From: Cyanobacteria bacterium M_surface_10_m2_179
GTDB lineage: Bacteria > Cyanobacteriota > Cyanobacteriia > PCC-6307 > Cyanobiaceae
Length of the DNA stretch: 63,857 nt
Assembly: GCA_016882545.1 (NCBI GenBank)
Contig: VGPW01000003.1
Coordinates: 1 to 63,857, forward strand
Reading direction: 5' to 3'
Positions 7,232 to 15,141 of the stretch are shown here, in pieces; position 1 is the first letter of the stretch, and each line of letters begins with the position of its first letter. The notes below the pieces were generated by a model. The model saw only the letters and a program-made list of their open reading frames with translations. It was not told where the DNA came from and did no database searches. Made by a program: the position numbers and the translations under genes.

Positions 7232-9217
7232 TCAGACGCCGGAGTTGAAGGTATAGCTGGCAGCTGGAATCAGCTTCCAGCCTCCCTGGCCATCGAGCTC
7301 GAGCACTAGGTTGTGGAAGCTCTTGAGCGTGGGGCGGTGACCGACGCTCACAAAGGCCATCTCCCGCTGCGCCAGTAGCTGATAGAGATGCTGCTCCGTG
7401 CTCACATCCAGGGCGCTGGTGGCCTCATCGAGCACCACGAACCGCGGCGAGTTGAGCAGCAGGCGGGCGAAGGCGAGGCGCTGCTGCTCACCGAGCGACA
7501 GCAGCCGCGGCCAGTCCTGCTTGATCTCGAAATCGGGGTAACGCTGCACCAACGCCCCCAGCCGCACCTCCTCCAACACGCTGCGCAGATGCTCATCGCT
7601 GAAGCGCTGCGGATCCTGGGGGTAGCAGAGCTGCTCCCGCAAGCTGCCCAGGATCATGTAGGGCTTCTGGGGAATAAACAGCAGCTCGGAGAGCGGCGGG
7701 CGCTCCACCTCGCCGGCGGCCGGCGGCCACAGACCGCTCACCAAGCGCAGGAAGGAGGTTTTGCCGCAACCGCTGGGCCCCACCACCAACACCCGCTGGC
7801 TGGCGGCCACCTCAAGGCTGAGGTCGTGGATCAGGCGACGGTCGCTGCCGGGGGGCACCAGATCCACATGCCGCACCAGCAACGACTGCACAGCGCGGGA
7901 GGGGTCGTCGAGCAACAGATCGCGCTGGGCTTCGGAGCGATTGATCGACTCCACCTTGCCCTGGAAGCCTTCCAGTCGGCTGATCGAGGCGGAGAAGGCC
8001 GCCAGGCGATCGATGTTGTTCACGATGTAGCTCACCGAGAACAACACCTGCGAGAAGGCGATGCTGGCCTGACCGAACACGCCGAAATCCACTTCCTTGG
8101 CGAAGTAAATCGGCGCAATCACCAGCCAGGGCAGGAAACGGGAGAAGTAGTCGTAGGAGCGTTGAATCACGCTGATCAACGCTTCCCACACAATCAACTT
8201 GTCGTAGTTGCGGATCGCTCCATCCAGCCGGCGCACGGCCTCGCGCGATTCCTGTTGCTCACCGCGGTAGAAGGCAATCGATTCCGCGTTGTCGCGAATG
8301 TGCACAAGGCCGTAGCGGAAGTCGGCCTCTAGGCGCAGCTGGTCGTAGTTCAGTGCCACCAGTTTGCGGCTGGCGAACACGATCACCGCTGTGCCACCCA
8401 CGGAATACAACAGCAGCCACAGCGCCAGCTTGGCGCTGATCGTCCACAGCACTACAATGAAGCTCACAAAAGTGAGCAGTGCCGACACAATCTCCACGGT
8501 TACGCTCAGGCTGGTGCCCGTGAAACTGGCCGTGTCCTGCGAGATCCGCTGGTCGGGGTTATCGATTTCCTCCGCTATTTCGTCGTTTGGATTGAGAACG
8601 TAGTAGGCGCGGTTGGAGAGATAGCGCCCCAGCAAGCGCCCGCTCAACCATTCGCGCCAAAGCAGCCCCAACTTGGGAATCAGATAACTCTGCAGCGCCC
8701 GGATCGGCAGCGCTAATACCAGACAGAAGGCGTAGATCGCCACCACCTGCCAAAACTCATCAGCCTTATAAGCAACCAGGGTGTTATCAACGTTGCGGGC
8801 GATGTAGCTGATGCCCACATTGATGCCGTTGATCACCAGGATCAGCAGCGTGATCACCCCCATCAGCAGCCAGGGCAACCACCGCCCCTGCCGCAATTTG
8901 CTGCGCAGCGCCCCGAAGCAGATCAGGCCCGCCACAAACAGCACCATCACCACCGGCCCAGCGGGGCTGGCCCACAGCGCGTTCACCTGTTGGGGCACGC
9001 CCGGCAGGAAGCGCGCCTGCAGCTCGGGGATCAGGGCACCGCTGGCGGCCACCACGGCCGTGAGCAGCAGCAGCGTGCTGCCCACCACCACCGCCAGTAG
9101 GGCACCGATCAGCAGCAGAAACTGCCAGCCGCTGGTTTCCTCAACCGGCAGGAAATAGGGCTGGGCAAGGCGCCGCAGCTTGCCGAGCTGACTGCGGAAG
9201 GCCTCCAGGGGGTTCAT
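7232..9217 (-). CDS. ABC transporter with fused permease and ATPase, SbmA/BacA-YddA (ABC-D) type
   Basis: The 661-residue half-transporter carries about six transmembrane helices in its first 430 residues and a C-terminal ATPase domain. The permease has the ABC-D/SbmA-like segment 'NPDQRISQDTASFTG' and a later 'EALISVIQRSYDYFSRFLPWLV'. The ATPase shows Walker A 'GPSGCGKTS', signature 'LSLGEQQRLAFAR', Walker B 'RFVVLDEATSALD' and H-loop 'SVGHRPT'. Relatives import peptides, cobalamin or fatty-acyl compounds; the substrate here is unknown. The ATG at 9217 (MNPLEAFRSQLG) fits the family. The hli gene follows after 7 nt. Confidence 0.88.
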   Translation of the reverse strand: MNPLEAFRSQLGKLRRLAQPYFLPVEETSGWQFLLLIGALLAVVVGSTLLLLTAVVAASGALIPELQARFLPGVPQQVNALWASPAGPVVMVLFVAGLICFGALRSKLRQGRWLPWLLMGVITLLILVINGINVGISYIARNVDNTLVAYKADEFWQVVAIYAFCLVLALPIRALQSYLIPKLGLLWREWLSGRLLGRYLSNRAYYVLNPNDEIAEEIDNPDQRISQDTASFTGTSLSVTVEIVSALLTFVSFIVVLWTISAKLALWLLLYSVGGTAVIVFASRKLVALNYDQLRLEADFRYGLVHIRDNAESIAFYRGEQQESREAVRRLDGAIRNYDKLIVWEALISVIQRSYDYFSRFLPWLVIAPIYFAKEVDFGVFGQASIAFSQVLFSVSYIVNNIDRLAAFSASISRLEGFQGKVESINRSEAQRDLLLDDPSRAVQSLLVRHVDLVPPGSDRRLIHDLSLEVAASQRVLVVGPSGCGKTSFLRLVSGLWPPAAGEVERPPLSELLFIPQKPYMILGSLREQLCYPQDPQRFSDEHLRSVLEEVRLGALVQRYPDFEIKQDWPRLLSLGEQQRLAFARLLLNSPRFVVLDEATSALDVSTEQHLYQLLAQREMAFVSVGHRPTLKSFHNLVLELDGQGGWKLIPAASYTFNSGV

Positions 9218-9255
9218 GACGGCGTTCAGATGCCGCCATTCTCACCGCTCTAGGT

Positions 9256-9606
9256 TCAGCCCGGCGGCCAGGCCAGCGGACGGCCACCGATCACGTGCAC
9301 GTGCAGGTGAAACACCGTCTGCCCCGCCTCAGCGCCGCTGTTGATCACGGTGCGGAATCCCTCCAGGCCTTGCTCCCGGGCAACCTGGGCTGCCACCAGC
9401 AGCAGATGGCCGAGCAGCGGCCCATGCTGCTGCCCCGCTTCCGCCAGGTTCACCACAGGCTCGCGCGGGATCACCAGGATGTGCACAGGCGCCTGGGGGG
9501 CCACATCGCGAAAGGCGATGCACTGCTCATCGGCATACACCTGATCACAGGGGATCTCCCCCCGCAGGATGCGGCCGAAGATGGTGTCGTTCACTGGCTC
9601 GGCCAT
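9256..9606 (-). CDS. HIT family nucleotide hydrolase (HinT-like)
   Basis: This 116-residue protein carries the histidine triad 'HLHVHVIGGR' near the C-terminus and the N-terminal 'IFGRILRGEIPCDQVYADEQCIAFRDV' typical of HinT/PKCI proteins. These hydrolyse nucleoside phosphoramidates and acyl-adenylates. The large ORF of the track continues upstream in frame, antisense to comM, but the ATG at 9606 (MAEPVNDTIFGRI) is the natural start. It is divergent from the comM-like gene with 73 nt between them, and the ABC transporter lies downstream on the same strand. Confidence 0.92.
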   Translation of the reverse strand: MAEPVNDTIFGRILRGEIPCDQVYADEQCIAFRDVAPQAPVHILVIPREPVVNLAEAGQQHGPLLGHLLLVAAQVAREQGLEGFRTVINSGAEAGQTVFHLHVHVIGGRPLAWPPG

Positions 9607-9632
9607 GGCGGGCAGTGGGCGCTGCGGAGTGG

Positions 9633-9657
9633 GGTGAAACAGCGGTGGCATTTCACC
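9633..9657. promoter_or_regulatory. Inverted repeat in the hinT/comM divergent promoter region
   Basis: GGTGAAA and TTTCACC form a 7-bp dyad with an 11-nt spacer, in the 73-nt gap between two divergent starts. With a two-base bulge the arms extend to AGTGG..TGAAA and TTTCA..CCACT. It may be an operator or an RNA hairpin in a leader; no regulator is suggested by the sequence alone. Confidence 0.3.
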
Positions 9658-9679
9658 ACTGCAGGTTTCGGATGGGCCG

Positions 9680-11227
9680 ATGTTGGCACGATGCAGCGGT
9701 GCTGCTCTGGTGGGGCTGGAGGCCCGGGCGGTGTCGGTGGAGGTGGATATCGCCCCAGGCCTGCCGGGCCTGCAGGTGGTGGGGCTGGCCGATGCGGCGG
9801 TGCAGGAATCGAGGCAGCGGGTGCGGGCCGCCATCCGCAACAGCGGCCTGCGCATGCCGTTAACCCGCGTGGTGGTGAACCTGGCGCCAGCGGACCTGCG
9901 CAAGGAGGGGCCCGCCTTTGATCTGCCGATCGCCCTGGCGGTGCTGGCAGCCAGCGGACAACTGGATCCAAAGCTGCTGGAGGGCATCTGGTGTGCCGGA
10001 GAGCTGGGGCTGGGCGGTGAGCTGCGGCCGGTGCGTGGTGCCGTGGCGCTGGCCCTGGCGGCACGCGAGGCCCTGGCCACAGCCCTGGTGCTGCCCGCCG
10101 CCAACCAGCAGGAGGCGGCGCTGGTGGATGCCTTGCCACTGCGCCCGGCCACCCACCTGCGGGAGGTGATCCAGTGGCTGCAGCAACCGGAACAAGCCCC
10201 GGCTGTGCCCACCAGCCCTGAGCAACCCGAAACCTCCAGCCAGCCGCTGGAGGCGCTGGGGGATCTGGCTGCCGTGCGGGGGCAGGTGCATGGGCGCCGC
10301 GCCCTGGAGATCGCCGCGGCCGGCGGCCACCACCTGCTGCTGGTGGGGCCACCGGGCAGCGGCAAAACACTGCTGGCCCGCTGCCTGCCGGGGCTGCTGC
10401 CAGCGTTGAGCCAATCCGAACGGCTCGAGCTCACGCAGCTGTATTCGGTGGCGGGCTTGCTGCCGCCCCAGGGAGGGCTCCTGCAGCAACGGCCGTTTCG
10501 CAGTCCCCACCACAGCTGCTCCAGCGCGGCCCTGGTGGGCGGCGGCAGCCAGCCGCGCCCGGGGGAGCTGGCCCTGGCCCATCGCGGCGTGCTGTTTCTC
10601 GATGAGCTGGCGGAGTTTCGACGCGACGTGCTCAACCAGCTGCGCCAACCCCTCGAGCAGGGGGAAGTGTGGCTGAGCCGCGCCCGCCAGCGGCTGCGCT
10701 TTCCCTGCAGCGTGAACCTGGTGGCCGCCACCAATCCCTGCGCCTGCGGCTGGGCCGGAGATCCGGAGCGCAGCTGCAGCTGCGGCACGGCCCTGCAACA
10801 GCGCTATTGGAGCCGGCTCTCCGGCCCGCTGCTGGATCGCATCGATCTGCAGGTGGTGATGCGGCGCCTCGAAGGCAGCACTCTGGGGGCCGGCTACCGC
10901 CACTGCAGCGCACCGGAAGCCAGTGGGGCCGTGCGGGAGCGGGTGGAAACCGCCCGCGGCCGCATGCTGGCCCGCAACCCCGCAGGCGTGAACAACAGTC
11001 AGCTCACGGCCAATGCCCTACGCAGCTGCGGCGCCGTGCAGCCCAGCGCCCTGGATCTCTGGCAGCAGGCGATCGACCAACGCGGCCTCAGCGCCAGGGC
11101 TGCCGAACGGGTGCTGCGAGTGGGGCGCACCATTGCTGATCTCGACGGCGCCGATCAGGTGAGCAGTGCCGCGATCGCCGAAGCGCTCAGCTACCGCAGC
11201 TTTGATCAGCGCCGCCAGGGCCTCTAG
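9680..11227 (+). CDS. comM: YifB/ComM family Mg-chelatase-like AAA+ ATPase
   Basis: The 515-residue protein has the N-terminal Lon-like domain 'VEVDIAPGLPGLQVVGLADAAVQESRQRVRAAI', then an AAA+ core with Walker A 'GPPGSGKTLLARCL', Walker B 'GVLFLDELAEF' and a Cys-rich segment 'NPCACGWAGDPERSCSC' characteristic of this family. The C-terminal Mg_chelatase_C domain ends in 'AIAEALSYRSFDQ'. ComM is a hexameric helicase that promotes branch migration during natural transformation in other bacteria. The ATG at 9680 is the only start that keeps the N-terminal motif. Its TAG overlaps the convergent small gene's stop. Confidence 0.93.
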   Translation: MLARCSGAALVGLEARAVSVEVDIAPGLPGLQVVGLADAAVQESRQRVRAAIRNSGLRMPLTRVVVNLAPADLRKEGPAFDLPIALAVLAASGQLDPKLLEGIWCAGELGLGGELRPVRGAVALALAAREALATALVLPAANQQEAALVDALPLRPATHLREVIQWLQQPEQAPAVPTSPEQPETSSQPLEALGDLAAVRGQVHGRRALEIAAAGGHHLLLVGPPGSGKTLLARCLPGLLPALSQSERLELTQLYSVAGLLPPQGGLLQQRPFRSPHHSCSSAALVGGGSQPRPGELALAHRGVLFLDELAEFRRDVLNQLRQPLEQGEVWLSRARQRLRFPCSVNLVAATNPCACGWAGDPERSCSCGTALQQRYWSRLSGPLLDRIDLQVVMRRLEGSTLGAGYRHCSAPEASGAVRERVETARGRMLARNPAGVNNSQLTANALRSCGAVQPSALDLWQQAIDQRGLSARAAERVLRVGRTIADLDGADQVSSAAIAEALSYRSFDQRRQGL

Positions 11228-11391
11228 TGATGGGGACGGTCCCGGTAAGGCTGCACACCCACCGGGGGTGGCTGATGGCGGCGTTCTTCCAGCGGATTGC
11301 CAAAGGCATTGCCAACGCTGGTGCCAAACCAGCGATTCAGGGCCTGAAACAGCTGCTTCACAGGGTGCTCCGCAGGGGATTCACCCATCAT
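11224..11391 (-). CDS. Small conserved hypothetical protein (55 aa)
   Basis: The ORF track begins at 11442, but that start lies across the rpsU terminator. Starting at ATG 11391 gives 55 residues: 'MMGESPAEHPVKQLFQALNR', then a central 'WFGTSVGNAFGNPLEERRH' and a 'QPYRDRP' tail. It has no signal peptide or transmembrane helix, and I recognise no family. Retention of a compact, charged reading frame between rpsU and comM suggests a real picocyanobacterial gene, but this rests on inference. The stop codon shares CTAG with comM. Confidence 0.5.
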   Translation of the reverse strand: MMGESPAEHPVKQLFQALNRWFGTSVGNAFGNPLEERRHQPPPVGVQPYRDRPHH

Positions 11392-11401
11392 TGACACGCC
11401 A

Positions 11402-11430
11402 CAAAAAAAGGGAACCGGTGTTTCTACCGG
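11402..11430 (-). terminator. Rho-independent terminator of rpsU
   Basis: On the minus strand, GGGAACCGGT and ACCGGTTCCC form a 10-bp stem around a short loop and are followed by a run of seven T. It lies about 30 nt after the rpsU stop codon in the correct orientation. Confidence 0.9.
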
Positions 11431-11460
11431 TTCCCTGAACAACGCTTGGATCAGTAAGGA

Positions 11461-11631
11461 TCAGCGGCGGCGGCGGCGCTGCTGGGCCTTGCGCTTGTAC
11501 TTCTCAACCGGGGTCTCGTGGTGACGCAGGCGCTTCAGGTCGGCAAAGATCCCGGCTTTGGACACCTGGCGCTTGAAGCGGCGCAGCGCCGACTCAATGC
11601 CCTCGTTTTCGCCAACGGTGACCTGGGTCAT
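11461..11631 (-). CDS. rpsU: 30S ribosomal protein S21
   Basis: The 56-residue ORF is too short for the track. It reads '[20 protein letters not shown]' and continues '[28 protein letters not shown]', then an Arg-rich tail of five arginines. This is the S21 signature. S21 is a late-binding small-subunit protein that helps initiation at the Shine-Dalgarno site. A strong terminator follows directly. The gene stands between comM and a DUF3747 gene. Confidence 0.96.
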   Translation of the reverse strand: MTQVTVGENEGIESALRRFKRQVSKAGIFADLKRLRHHETPVEKYKRKAQQRRRRR

Positions 11632-11687
11632 AAACCGATCAAGAATCTGTGCAGTTTGAAGATGGTAGCAAGCGTGCTGCCTGGGGC

Positions 11688-12290
11688 TCAGTGGGCCGCC
11701 ACCGGTGCCGGCGGCGCTGCGGGGCCGGACATCGCCTCAGGCGCGGCGGCGCGATACACGTAAACGTGGCCAAGGGCGCGGCCGCCGAACTGACGGCGCA
11801 TCAGCTTCCAGCCGGGCTCGGGCACCAGCAGCAGAAAACCGTTGCCGGCGCCGCCACTGCGGGCGATCACCAGCTCGGGGCCGGCGCCAGCCTTGGTGGG
11901 CAGCGCCATCAGCAGGGTGTCCTTGGCCTCCTTCACCACACTGAGGCGATACACGGTGCCCAGGTCTTGTTCGCCAAGCCGCAGCGAGTAGCCGTTGCCG
12001 TCGATGAAGCGGTTGCAGATCCCGGTGAAATCAAAGCTGGAGAGCAGCGGATCCACCACACCGGGCTTGCCGGCCTGCACGGCGAAGCAGGGGCGGGCAT
12101 TGGTGCGCTGCTCGTAGATGTTGAGCTGGGCGCGGCTGCCGTCGCCGATGGGCGCCGCCACGATCACAAACTTGCTCTGATCCACCTCAACGGCCCCGAA
12201 CAGAGCCTTGGCCGCCGCCGGTTGGGGCGACACCAGAGCCAGGGCGCCCGCCAGCGGCAGCAGCGCGGCAAGGGTGCGGATCGGATGCAT
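11688..12290 (-). CDS. DUF3747 domain exported protein
   Basis: The protein of about 200 residues begins with a Sec signal peptide ('[21 protein letters not shown]') cleaved around 'AAAKA'. The mature part starts '[32 protein letters not shown]', the pattern of cyanobacterial DUF3747 proteins, and ends with a Pro/Ala-rich tail. Two cysteines ('RPCFAV', 'GICNRF') could form a disulfide. The function is unknown; location is probably periplasm or thylakoid lumen. I use the ATG at 12290 in place of the GTG one codon upstream. Confidence 0.78.
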   Translation of the reverse strand: MHPIRTLAALLPLAGALALVSPQPAAAKALFGAVEVDQSKFVIVAAPIGDGSRAQLNIYEQRTNARPCFAVQAGKPGVVDPLLSSFDFTGICNRFIDGNGYSLRLGEQDLGTVYRLSVVKEAKDTLLMALPTKAGAGPELVIARSGGAGNGFLLLVPEPGWKLMRRQFGGRALGHVYVYRAAAPEAMSGPAAPPAPVAAH

Positions 12291-12350
12291 CACAGAGAGC
12301 GGCTCGCAGCCTGAGGATCGTATGCAGCGCCCGATGGCCTGACCAGCCCC

Positions 12351-12548
12351 TCAGGCGGGCTTATTGATCCGGATTGCCACCAGCAGGCTGATCACCGTGC
12401 CGGGCAGCGCCAAACCCAGAATCAAGCGGGTGGTGGACACCCCCAGATCAGGATCGCCATAGGCGAGCTCGAACACCGAACCGGTGGCGGCGATCCCGAG
12501 CAGGCAAGCCAGAGCCAGGAACACGCCGGCCAGGGGTTTCATCGGCAT
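12351..12548 (-). CDS. Small two-helix membrane protein
   Basis: The 65-residue protein has two hydrophobic segments, 'LAGVFLALACLLGIAATGSVFEL' and 'RLILGLALPGTVISLLVAI', joined by a short loop 'AYGDPDLGVSTT'. The pattern is familiar from picocyanobacterial small membrane proteins of unknown function. A second ATG two codons inside (MKPLAG) is an equally good start. It lies 12 nt downstream of def on the same strand, so co-transcription is likely. Confidence 0.65.
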   Translation of the reverse strand: MPMKPLAGVFLALACLLGIAATGSVFELAYGDPDLGVSTTRLILGLALPGTVISLLVAIRINKPA

Positions 12549-12560
12549 GGAATCAGGGCC

Positions 12561-13163
12561 TCAGGCAACGGATTGAACGTCAGCGGGATTGAACCCCTTT
12601 TCATCGAGGCCCTCCCGCAACTTGTCGTGATCGGTGACGCGATCCACAAACAGCACGCCGTTGAGATGGTCCATCTCGTGCTGAATGCAGCGGGCCATCA
12701 GGCCATCGGCCTTAAGGCGCTTGGGGCGGCCCATCTCATCGCGGTAGCTCACCTCCACCACGCTGGGGCGCACCACATCGAGATACACACCTGGAATGCT
12801 CAGGCAGCCCTCTTCATAGGTGCAGAGGCTGCCGCCCACCGCTGTGATCTCAGGGTTGATCAGCACCAGCGGCGGGCTGTTGGGGTCTTCGATCTCCAGA
12901 TCGATCACCAGCAGCTGCACCGGTTCTCCGATCTGCGGTGCAGCCAGGCCGATGCCACGGGCGGCATACATGCTCACGAGCATGTCGCAGGCCAATTTGC
13001 GGATGGAGTCATCCACCTTGCCGATGCGGCGGGCGGGCTCCCGCAGCACCTGATCACCCAGCTTGTGGATGTCGTAAGGGGGGCGATCCACCGGCTCCTT
13101 CGACACCGTGAGACGACCCGAGCGCTCGGCGGAACGAGCCAGTTTGGCGAAGCTGCTGGCCAA
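12561..13163 (-). CDS. def: Peptide deformylase
   Basis: Deformylase removes the formyl group from the initiator methionine of new proteins. All three family motifs are present: 'GIGLAAPQ', 'EEGCLSIPG' (metal-binding Cys) and 'QHEMDHLNG' (two metal-binding His and the catalytic Glu). The ORF extends further upstream but the TTG at 13163 gives the N-terminus 'LASSFAKLARSAERS', which fits the roughly 200-residue picocyanobacterial form. The N-terminal 40 residues before the core are a lineage-typical extension. It is divergent from the S9 peptidase gene. Confidence 0.93.
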   Translation of the reverse strand: MASSFAKLARSAERSGRLTVSKEPVDRPPYDIHKLGDQVLREPARRIGKVDDSIRKLACDMLVSMYAARGIGLAAPQIGEPVQLLVIDLEIEDPNSPPLVLINPEITAVGGSLCTYEEGCLSIPGVYLDVVRPSVVEVSYRDEMGRPKRLKADGLMARCIQHEMDHLNGVLFVDRVTDHDKLREGLDEKGFNPADVQSVA

Positions 13164-13215
13164 GGCTGGTCCTCGCGGGCGTGGTCTGCCAGGCGATTCT
13201 AGAAGCCATCGATGA

Positions 13216-15141
13216 ATGGTTCCGGTGAGCGCCAGCACCGCCCCCCTCTCCGCCGAGCTGGTGCTGGGCCGCACCCCCAGCCTCAAGGAGCCCAAGCTGC
13301 TCGGCGGCGTTCTCTACTGGCTGGAGCAGCGCCCCCAGGAGCAGGGCCGCACCACCTTGATGGCGCGCCGCAGCCCCGATCAGGCAGCCGTGGAACTCAC
13401 GCCAGGGGCGTGGAACCTGCGGTGCCGCGTGCATGAATACGGAGGCGGTGCCTGCGCCATCGGCCGCCTGGGCTCCGGTGAGCCCGTGGCCGTGTTCGTG
13501 CACGACGCCGATCGCTGCCTCTGGCTGCTCGCCCTTGATGGCGACAACCCACAACCCCAGCGGCTCACAGCCCCCGCCAGCGACGGCCGCTTCCCTGGAG
13601 CACTCGGTGGGGGCGTGATCGATCCAACCCACAACCGCTGGATCGGTGTGTTGGAAGCGGGCGGCCAGGATCAGCTGGTGGCGGTGCCCCTCCAGGGCGG
13701 TGAACCACAGCCCCTGCACAGCCCAGTGGATTTCTGCGGCTATCCGGCCCTCAGCCCGAGCGGACGGCAGCTGGCCTGGGTGGAGTGGCAACAGCCCTGC
13801 ATGCCCTGGGACCGCAGCCAGCTCTGGCTGGCCGAAATCCTGCCCGATGGCAGCCTCGCTTGCGCTCGGGCCATCGCGGGCTCCACCCCGGCGGAGGCCC
13901 AGGGCTGCTCGGTGTTTCAGCCGCTCTGGGCCGGCAACGATCTCGTGGTGAGCCACGACCGCAGCGGCTTCTGGAACCTGGAGCGCTGGGCCGGCGCCGA
14001 TGAAGCCGCCACCTCAGAGCCCCAATGGCAGCCGCTCCTGCGGGACCAGGCCGACTTCGCCATGCCCCAATGGGTGTTCGGCATGAGCACCCACGCCTGG
14101 GATGGTGAGCGCCTCGTGGCGATCTGCTGCCGCGAAGGCAGCTGGGAGCTGGGCGCCCTCACGCTGCCCAGCGAGCCGAGCAGCACGGCCATGTGGCAAG
14201 CGATCGCGACCCCCTTCAGCGATCTCGCTGATCTCTGTGCGGAAGCGGGGCAGCTCGCCTGTGTGGCCAGCAGCGCCACGGAACCCTCCGGGCTGCTCGA
14301 GCTGACCTTGAGCAGTGGCCAGTGGCGCCATCACCCCGCCGCCCCCTGCCCCGTGCCAGCCGAGGCGATCAGCCAGGCGCAGCAGCTCTGGTTTGAGGGC
14401 CACGGCGGCTTGCGTACCCACGCCTGGTTTTACCCACCGGCCTGCGGGGGCCACCCCGAGGCGCCCCTGCTCGTGAAGAGCCACAGCGGCCCAACGAGCA
14501 TGGCCCGCACGGGCCTGAGCCTGGGCATTCAGTTCTGGACGTCACGGGGCTGGGGCGTGGTGGATGTGAATTACGGAGGCTCCACCGGTTTCGGCCGCGC
14601 CTACCGCGAACGGCTCGATGGCCAGTGGGGCGTGGTGGATGTGGCCGACTGCGCGGCCGCTGCCGACACCTTGGTAGCCAGGGGAATGGCCAGCGCGGAA
14701 CGCATCGCCATCGAGGGGGGAAGCGCCGGTGGCTTCACCACCCTCGCCGCCCTCTGTTTCAGCTCCAGCTTCCGCGCCGGCGCCAGCAGGTATGGCGTCG
14801 CCGATCTCAGCTCCCTGGCCGGCGACACCCATCGTTTTGAGGCTCGCTACCTCGACAGCCTCGTGGGGCCCTGGCCCGTAGCGAAAGCCACCTACGACGC
14901 GCGCTCGCCGCTGCAGCATGCCGGCCGCATCCGCTGTCCGGTGATCTTTTTTCCAGGCCTGGAGGATCTGGTGGTGCCACCGGAGCAAACCGAGCGGATG
15001 GCCGCAGCCCTTGAGGCCAACGGCGTGCCCGTGGAGGTGCACCGCTTCGCAAACGAAGGCCATGGCTTCCGCAACGGAGCCACGCAGATCCAGGTGCTGG
15101 AAGCCACGGAAGCGTTTTTCCGTCGCCACTTTCAGCTGTGA
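13216..15141 (+). CDS. S9 family prolyl oligopeptidase-like serine peptidase
   Basis: This 641-residue protein has an N-terminal beta-propeller-like region (about residues 30-380) and a C-terminal alpha/beta-hydrolase. The nucleophile elbow 'GGSAGGFTTL' holds the catalytic Ser, 'GLEDLVVPPEQ' carries the Asp and 'NEGHGF' the His, all as in S9C acylaminoacyl/dipeptidyl peptidases. The segment 'DVNYGGSTGFGRAYRERLDGQWG' is also family typical. No signal peptide is seen, so it is probably cytoplasmic and cleaves short peptides. Its stop overlaps the start of the downstream GltS-like gene by 4 nt. Confidence 0.92.
   Translation: MVPVSASTAPLSAELVLGRTPSLKEPKLLGGVLYWLEQRPQEQGRTTLMARRSPDQAAVELTPGAWNLRCRVHEYGGGACAIGRLGSGEPVAVFVHDADRCLWLLALDGDNPQPQRLTAPASDGRFPGALGGGVIDPTHNRWIGVLEAGGQDQLVAVPLQGGEPQPLHSPVDFCGYPALSPSGRQLAWVEWQQPCMPWDRSQLWLAEILPDGSLACARAIAGSTPAEAQGCSVFQPLWAGNDLVVSHDRSGFWNLERWAGADEAATSEPQWQPLLRDQADFAMPQWVFGMSTHAWDGERLVAICCREGSWELGALTLPSEPSSTAMWQAIATPFSDLADLCAEAGQLACVASSATEPSGLLELTLSSGQWRHHPAAPCPVPAEAISQAQQLWFEGHGGLRTHAWFYPPACGGHPEAPLLVKSHSGPTSMARTGLSLGIQFWTSRGWGVVDVNYGGSTGFGRAYRERLDGQWGVVDVADCAAAADTLVARGMASAERIAIEGGSAGGFTTLAALCFSSSFRAGASRYGVADLSSLAGDTHRFEARYLDSLVGPWPVAKATYDARSPLQHAGRIRCPVIFFPGLEDLVVPPEQTERMAAALEANGVPVEVHRFANEGHGFRNGATQIQVLEATEAFFRRHFQL

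Noticed and set aside
9256-10788. 510-residue minus-strand ORF ending in the HIT domain
   Set aside because: Only the last 116 residues are the HIT protein. The rest is antisense to comM.
11224-11442. Start at 11442 for the small gene after rpsU
   Set aside because: The added residues would be encoded by the rpsU terminator hairpin; the ATG at 11391 is more plausible.
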